Below are positions 57,550-64,000 of a stretch of DNA of 64,000 nt, piece by piece. The stretch is taken from the NCBI GenBank assembly GCA_963422465.1, contig OY730174.1, positions 2,754,914 to 2,818,913 on the forward strand. Direction: 5' to 3'. Position 1 is the first letter of the stretch; each line of letters starts with the position of its first letter. The stretch comes from Lichina pygmaea. Its lineage: Eukaryota > Ascomycota > Lichinomycetes > Lichinales > Lichinaceae. The notes under the pieces were generated by a model. That model made no database searches. It was not told the DNA's origin and saw only the letters and a list, made by a program, of their open reading frames with translations. The position numbers and the translations under genes are program-made.

Positions 57550-59089
57550 ATGCGAAGACTTCTCTGTCTCGTCGTCTTTGCCGTCCTCGTGGCCGCAGCT
57601 CCTCGGTCACGGCCGTCCGGCCCTAATGCCACTACACTTCCCTCGGAACGAGAAGGGTCGAGGTCGCTATTACACGGCCATCACCGACTCGTACATAGCC
57701 ACGGTCGACCTTCAACGGCATCAAGTGCCGATCGTCTGCGAAGGCGCAGGGCACGGTCGCGATGCGTCCCAGAGCCCAGAGGGTACATCCGACATCCAGC
57801 TGCCATGACGGAAAGGCGCTGATGAGCAGTCAGACATGGGCCCTTGCCCAAGCCCGATACCGCCACGGCCTTCTTGACATGCCCAGCCTTCGACAAGTCG
57901 GCCACAGACGCCCCGAACCCAATGGGGTACTCGCCGACGTTCGTGAATGAGAAGGGCGCCGTGGACGGGGATGGATATCTTGGAATGCAAGTGATGACCG
58001 GCTACGACCCGACCGAGTGTGCTGAATACTGCAATGGCACGAAGGGGTGCACCGGCATCAACATCTTCTTCGAACGCAGTCCGGCTTTTCGGCCGGACGA
58101 CAGCTGTCCCAACCCTCCAAGCCACACCTCGATCAAGTGCACGCTCTGGGGCAACGGCGCGGCCCCGAAGAAGATCACGTACTTCGGCTTGACCATGGGC
58201 CCAAAGGACAAGTCCGGACTGGCCTTCCACCTCGTCATCGCCGGCAGCAACGGCTACGTCTTGACGAGCCCGCCAGAAACGTGCGACGGTTTCGAGGTCC
58301 CCATGAGGCTTGATCGCGCCATCGACGCGCCGGTCATCAACGGCATCGACACGCACATTGCCAGTCACTACTTCAGCGAGCCATACAACCCGTGCGTCTG
58401 TACGGAGTACTGTCGAGATCAGACATCGCGCAGTCTGATGTCCGCCGAAAGCCACATTCGGCCTTGCGTAAGGCCGTGCTTCTCACCTCCCCCGAACATG
58501 TTGGAGCGTGGAGGGGAGCTGACCTTTTGACTTTTGGGGTCGATGGTAGAATTTCATGACGAGCTTCATCATAAGGTACACCGATAGTGACATTGGCATG
58601 TATTGCTCGTTTTTCACGAGAGCATGGGGGGACGAATACGCAACGATCGACCGGATCGACGACGGCAGGCCCGAAAAGATTCAGATCGTGCACGTCCTCG
58701 CCTTTACGATGAAGGAGCAGCTTCCGGACCCGCTGGATCCCAGGCCGGGGCCCGACCGCAAGGACGTGATTGAGAGCATCGAACCGGTGGACGAAGAGAC
58801 CGAGGATTCAGAGACCGGGGAGTCGGGACCCGAAGAGTCGGAGCCCGAACCCGAAGAGTCGGAACCCGAAGACTCTGAAGTCTCAGCCTCGGCCTCCGAG
58901 ACCGAAGCGTCCGAGACAGAAGACTCCGAGACCGAAGACTCAGAGACGGGCCTGGGGAGGATATACGACGACTTTCCGTACGAAGATCGGGGCACGACCG
59001 ACACCTACGTACACAACAGAGACGGCCTGGCAGACAAGAAACCAAGCCTGGCGAGCAGGACTTTTCGAGCTCTGCTGAGGGGCTCGTGA
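57550..59089 (+). CDS. Secreted fungal cysteine-containing protein with acidic tail
   Basis: Function unknown; likely extracellular. Signal peptide MRRLLCLVVFAVLVAAAP at 57550. After an unresolved intron (acceptor near 57830), the mature region reads PDTATAFLTCPAFDKS, YSPTFVNEKGAV, YDPTECAEYCNGTKGCTGINIFFE, SIKCTLWGNG, and CVCTEYCRDQ. Intron 58468-58549 (GTAAGG...TAG) joins IRPC to NFMTSFIIRYTDSDIGMYCS and FFTRAWGDEYAT. The cysteine pattern and the GxYCxxFTRAW block match a family of fungal secreted or fruit-body-type proteins with a PAN/WSC-like look. The C-terminal 58780-58960 is a Ser-Glu-rich tract (repeats of EPEESEP and ETEDSETED), unusual for the family, before a basic end LASRTFRALLRGS. 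Confidence 0.75.
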
Positions 59090-59772
59090 ATCTGGTTTCT
59101 TGCTGCTCACGGGCTCTTCCTTGGACTGATATACGCTCGTTTGTGACACTCCTCTCGTGCGAGTCGGAGTCGGAGTCGGCCTGGCTCCGTCAACGCCGAT
59201 GTTGACGGCGGATTTCAACGTCCTCGTCGTCGAGTCGAGCATCGCCGTCGCCGTCGTCAGTCTCTTGACGGTGACGGAGAAGGTCGATCGAAAAGCCGGC
59301 ACTGCCCTCTCCTCCCTTTGCTCTCCCTCCATCTTCGTCCTCCCACAAAAGCGCTCCCTTGTTTTTTCTCTCTCTACCACGGTAGATAATATCTTTCTAG
59401 CTTGGAATACAGAACTTGACTCCATCTTTTTATTTCTTCTCCCCTTTCTTATCGTGCCAGACAACAAACTTGGATATCTCGAGCAGAAGACATGATTATC
59501 CTAACACTCGAATCGACGTATGAATGTATACAAGGGTGGAATGCCCAGAGACAAAGAGACAAAGAAAGAAAGAAAAAAAAGGCGATGTTGCACTATCATG
59601 CTGTGCTAACAACCAGTGAATGATTAGGGAGTAAGAAACTAAGAACGCCTTACAAGGATAGAAGGGAGACAGAGAGTGAGACAGAGATTCTACGACAGAC
59701 ATCAGAGATTTTAGACAACAGCCTTAATCTTTTGGAAAAATTAGTTTTCTCAAGTCACCTTCTCATATCTTA
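59090..59772. other. Intergenic, no gene seen
   Basis: 3' flank of the secreted protein gene; an A-rich run near 59570. A GGAGTC hexamer repeat starts at about 59160. Confidence 0.5.
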
Positions 59773-60684
59773 CTTGGACAACAAAGAGGGAAACAGCGAT
59801 GAGCCCCCCTCCCCCCCTCCGGGCCCACATCACCCGGCCTCAACTCCAGACCCAGGCGCGCCTGGAAGCATGGAGGGGTCCGGCGGGGGATGACCGAGGC
59901 CTGCCCTAGCCTTATGAAGTCTCTGGGCACATACCGTATACTAGCTAGCAGAGCAGTGGGTGCTGGGACCGGTGGAGGGAGCTGGAAAGGGCAGCCCCCC
60001 CCCCCCGATGACACTCCAAGATCCCGACTCGAGGGGGAGACAAGATGCCGCACAGGCAGGACATGCTCTGTCTTTGCGCCAGCTTACCAAAAGACACACG
60101 GCAGCACTCTCCTCACACTAAATCTGGACAGGCAACTACGGTAAAGATAGGTCCGGCAGTATTTCTGCACAAGCGCTGGGTCCCCCCCCCCCCCGCTATT
60201 TGAGTCACCAGTAGCCTGCAAGCTGTGGGTGGTGGCCAGTGGGGAGAGAACTGCAAGAGCATGTGATCCTCAAACTTCCGTACCCACACTTCACTCGGGA
60301 GCACCAGAGTGCTACTGTACTTTACACAGTACCGGTACCGGTACTGCTGCCACTGCTGACTTTGCAGGGGCTGACCTCTACGGTGCGGTAACCCCCCAGC
60401 TGCTGCTATCCTGACAGCACTCATATACTTTCTTCGTCTCAACATTCTCCCCCCCCAGTTCTTCTGCGCCCTAGACCAGCTTCTAGTCCTGCTCTCAGTT
60501 ACTTTCCTTGTTCTATAGTATCTTGACAGAGGGGGGGGGGGGGGGGGGGGCCCTAGGGCCAGCTGCAGGTTTACCTGGCCCGGAGGTTTCCCTACCGCTT
60601 TTACAGATATCCCAGCATAATCTAGCCTAGCTAGTTATAGAGTGGTGTAGGATTTCAATACAATACAATCCTTAGACAACAAAG
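59773..60684 (+). mobile_element. Probable older retroposon related to the copy at 4984
   Basis: The last about 120 bp (60550-60670) resemble the 3' end of the 4984-5310 element: GAGGTTT-CC, TTA-ACAG, CCCAGCATAATCTAGCC, GCTAGTT and a final TTCAATACAATACAAT tail. The bases after the tail, CTTAGACAACAAAG (60671-60684), match CTTGGACAACAAAG at 59773-59786 with one difference, a possible 14-bp target duplication. This would make the body about 884 bp. It contains several C runs of 8-12 and a G18 run. No ORF recognised. The 5' limit rests on the imperfect duplication alone. Confidence 0.5.
60533..60550 (+). repeat. Poly-G tract, 18 bases
   Basis: An uninterrupted run of 18 G followed by CCCTAGGGCC, inside the probable retroposon. 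Confidence 0.95.
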
Positions 60685-60940
60685 CAAGTAAGCAAGCAAG
60701 CTATGAAACAAAAACAAAGACAAGAGAACAAGTATAAGTCACAGACACGCTCATGCCCATTGCCTTCGCCGATCCCGTCCCATGCCGTGCTATGCTGCGC
60801 CATTCCATGCCATGCTTTACTTATGCCATGCCTCTCCACAGAGGGGGTTTTTTGACTTTTAAATTTTTTGGTGCCTCGTCGTGGTCTGCTGAATGTCTGA
60901 CTGACTGACTGATTTCGAAATTCTCTCGACCTGCTCTCTC

Positions 60941-63900
60941 TCACATGTTCCTCCTCGCTCTCTTGTGATGTTGATGATGATTGTGGTGCCCGTGATGATG
61001 ATGGTTTCCACCTCCGCCTGCGGCCCCGTCTCCGCCGCCTCCGCCGCCGTTGTTCCCAAACTCGTCGTCTCGAGTCGTCGCTGCTCCTCCTCCACCGCCA
61101 GGGGCACCTCGTGGTCTCTTTCGAGACTCGCGTCGGGACGAGTTCTCTCCGCCTCGGTCCCTGTCGTGGTCGCGGTCGCGGCCCCGGTTTCTTTCGCCGT
61201 GCTCTCGTCCGCCTCCTGCTGATGCCGGTCCTTCGTTCGTGCCCGTGGTTCGTTCGTTGCCTGAACCAGCCGCTCCACCACCGCCTGCCATCGCCGTAGC
61301 CGGCCATTGGCTTCGTAGCCCTCCTCCTCGGGCTGTCCCACCGTTGTCTTCCCGGCCTTGATTGACCCGACCTTCTCGAGGCTCTCTTCGCTCTCGGTCC
61401 CGCCCACCGTCCTCTCCACGGAGTCGACGGCTCTCTCGTTCGTCACGGCCGCTGGCACCGCTCCGACGATCGCGATGCTCATCCTTTGCGGCCATCCTCT
61501 CAAACTCGCCCCCTCTGCGGCCTCCTTGTTCGTGGTCGTGACCCTGCGATCGGGATGGCTGATACCGACCGCTTCGACGTGTCTCGCCACGATCCCGGCC
61601 CTCTTCATGCTCGGGTGTTCCAATCATGCCGTTGACTCGTGCGAACCCGACTTCTACCCGCGCGGAGTCCGGTGTCGGGCGGCCGGAGCCTGGAGAAGGC
61701 GGACTCATACCGTTCGACCGACCTCCACGGCCGCGGATGCTGACACCGGCACCACCACGCTCCATGCGATCCGGCGGCGTCGCCGCACCAGACTGCTGCA
61801 GCATGTTCTGTAGGCCGGCGAACCTCTTATCCCGGCCGCGATCCATCGGTGCCGCCAGGCCGGGTGGCATATTTCTGGCGGCAGAAGGGGGAAGGCCGAC
61901 TGGACTTTGGGGCGGCTGTTGTGGTCCTCTCGGTGCGACTGGAGGAGCCGTGTGCTGCGAGAGAGCCTGAGAAGCTGGAGCGGGCTGTGGAGCCTCGCCC
62001 GCGGGGATTGCCGCAGCGAGCTGGCTCAACCGTTCCGGATGGACGCCGGCAAGGTTCGCAGATGCAAGTGCAGATCCGGAATCGCTGACCGGAGTTGGCG
62101 GCGCCGATGAATGAGCCGAGAAGGGGTGGTCGAACTGCATCGACCCTGACCGATGGCCACCTCTGACTGAAGATGGCCCCGTTGGCGGTTGTCTCTCCTG
62201 CGTTGGTTGCTGCGCAGGCACATAGGCCCGATTGTCCGTGTCGACTGCGCGAGCCGCACCGAGTGCGGGCTGTGGGGCAGTCACGCTGCGGTGTCCGCGT
62301 CCGGCTCCAGCATTTCGACGAGGCCCCGACGGGATATCCGAAGCAGGAGAATGGTTGAGCCGTCCGTAGTTTGGATCATTTGGCCGCGGAGGCACGCTTT
62401 GATCGTGACCCAGTCGAACCTGGTCGGCGTCGCTCGCATGAGCCGCCTGTGGCATGTTCCCCGGGCCGATCTCACGCGGTCGATCGTACGATGGCGTGTA
62501 CATATCAGGTTGCGTCATCCGCTGCCCGATGCGGTCTCCTCGTGGTCCCGTCGGAGGATGGACGGGGTCGGTTCGGCCGCGCTTGGGATCATGTTCGGCA
62601 GACGGTCGACGATCATCCACAAATGGCTGCTCGTCTCGTCGACGATCTTCGGTGAATGCCTGGTCCTCGCGACGATCCGCGAGGCGACCTTCGAGAGCAG
62701 CTGGTCGGCGCTCGTCTCTGACGGCCGGCGAGACCTGTTGCGGTGACCCTCTCCACTCGCCTCGCTCGGGTCCAAGTCCTGGCCTAGGTCCGGGTCGATC
62801 ACGACGGTCCATCTCGCTGGCGATGACAGGTCGTTCAGAGTTAGCTGCGCTGATGCTTTTCGGGGGCGCCATGAGCGAGTCCTTGGCGGCAAGAGCGCTT
62901 TCGGGAGGCCACATGTGGCTCGCAGCCTCGTGGCCCGCAAACCTCTCGTGGATATGTTCCTCTCTTCGCTCTCCGTTCGCCGGTCCTCGGAAATCGCGAG
63001 CCGTAGGTCGACCGAACCGGCCGTCGGCAGCGACAAGCTGCTGTGCATCTTCGGATTCCGGACGCCGATACTCTCTTTGAACCTCGTCCCCCCCGACGGC
63101 TCTGTCTTGGCCTCGGGGAGAAACTCGATTCACCGGCGGAGTAGCATTGAGACGACGGTCTGCTGGGTCCTTCGCATGCTCTGACGGCCGCTCCAGCCGT
63201 CCGTAGTCCATCACCGGCCCAACGGCGTCGTCGCTTTCTCGGACGGGTGCTCTCTCCGCAGCACCTGGCCTGGGCGGCGGTCGACGCTCCTGGTTCCTTG
63301 CAAGTGAGGTCGGCAGCTCAGGTCGCTTTGGAAGAGAGTGTGACACCTGCGACGCCATAGGCCCTGATGAGGTCTGCCTAGTGAAGTCGGGTCTCGCTGG
63401 GTTTGTGGGTGCCGAGGGAAGGTTCTGCAGTGTTTGCGGAGAATGGGATTGATGTCCGTTGCGGAACTCTGCGTTCTGAGCTCGACTCTCGGCCATACTC
63501 GGGTTGGTGGCCCGGTTGGGAAGGTGCCTTGCCTGATTCGGTATGTTCGAGGCCATCGGGGTGCCTTTGGTCATCGGACCTTCCCTCAAGGGCTGCCTTT
63601 GGGACCGCGAAACGGCTTGCAAGGTTTCAGCAAGCTTGGGGTTCTGCTCCATGAGACGTGCCCGTTTGGCCCTCCCGTCGTCGATCTCGCCGTCCTCGAC
63701 ATCGTGCTTGCGACTCTCCTTTGTTGGGTCGCTAGGACCGTGTGCGCTGCTCGATGGTGAGTTTCTGTCCCGACCTCGGTTCGACAACGGCGGTGCACGA
63801 CTCACTTGGACTCGGCCTTCGGCTTGGTTGTGTGAGCGGTAGCTTTCAGAGCTGGTCCCTGCTTCTGATGCGGCTTAGGTGTGTTGGTTCGTGCAGGACC

Positions 63901-64000
63901 CGAGGTAGAATTCGCCGCGGAACTTGCACCGACCTCGATCTGAACTCTCAAGTCAGCGCGACCCGAGGAACAACTGTCCATTGGTATTTACCAGGTTGAA
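60941..64000 (-). CDS. THO2: THO complex subunit 2, C-terminal part (runs off the window)
   Basis: Scaffold of the THO/TREX complex coupling transcription to mRNA export in the nucleus (family knowledge). Only the disordered C-terminal region is here. Exons 64000-63992 (FNL), 63939-63807 and 63731-60941; introns 63940-63991 (GTAAAT) and 63732-63806 (GTGAGT). Seen: KHDVEDGEIDDGRAKRARL, KLAETLQAVSRSQRQP, DYGRLERPSE, HPERLSQLAAA, RDKRFAGLQNMLQQSG, ASIRGRGG-like VSIRGRGGRSNGM, and R-D-R-E-rich stretches ending HHHHGHHNHHQHHKRARRNM. This order of motifs matches filamentous fungal Tho2 tails. The catalytic-like or folded N-terminal domains lie beyond the right edge. Confidence 0.85.

Overview
The window is nuclear DNA of a filamentous ascomycete (Pezizomycotina); the class is not resolved. 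Evidence: GC-rich genes with short introns (about 50-130 nt, GTRNGY...YAG), a fungal-type tRNA with an intron, a mitophagy factor of the Atg33 type, a WSC cell-wall sensor, a CPA1/arg-2 gene carrying the fungal arginine attenuator uORF, and fungus-specific secreted and contact-site proteins. I found 18 protein genes I can support plus the uORF and one tRNA, mostly in divergent pairs.

Layout. 0.2-14.8 kb is a dense housekeeping block: TAH18 (-) and a two-RRM RNA-binding protein (+) diverge; an ArfGAP of the Gcs1 type (+) converges on mitochondrial EF-G2/MEF2 (-), which diverges from the retromer subunit VPS17 (+); then spermidine synthase SPE3 (+). 14.8-17.6 kb is gene-free. A WSC sensor (-) occupies 17.6-19.4 kb. 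19.4-23.7 kb is gene-poor and rich in palindromic GTAC words. ATG33 (-) and peroxisomal 2,4-dienoyl-CoA reductase SPS19 (+) diverge at 24.5 kb. 25.9-34.6 kb is an accessory block without a recognisable gene; it holds a striking modular tandem array (27.38-29.61 kb). CPA1 (-) follows with its two-intron attenuator uORF, then tRNA-Arg(CCG), a SYLF-domain protein (-), SDH2 (+), a peroxisomal enoyl-CoA isomerase/hydratase (+), a GRAM-VASt sterol-transfer protein (-), an MIT/coiled-coil protein resembling Atg38 (+), a low-complexity gene with a possible membrane segment (-), a secreted cysteine-containing protein with an acidic tail (+), and the 3' part of THO2 (-) running off the right edge.

Themes. 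Two genes end in the peroxisomal signal AKL and serve oxidation of unsaturated fatty acids. TAH18 (Fe-S assembly) and SDH2 (an Fe-S protein) are mitochondria-linked but far apart. Mobile DNA is sparse: a 327-bp retroposon with a 13-bp target duplication just upstream of GCS1, an older relative near 60 kb, and a 646-bp element with about 100-bp terminal inverted repeats. Five G or C runs of 18-24 bases occur, two of them inside introns.

The best candidate for something undescribed is the 27.4-29.6 kb array: 11 modules, each a mini-ORF ending in a conserved Y-(V/I)-x-N-(L/M)-R type tail whose TAG stop lies inside a perfect or near-perfect 9-bp-stem hairpin, next to a block of alternating 40- and 43-residue protein repeats.
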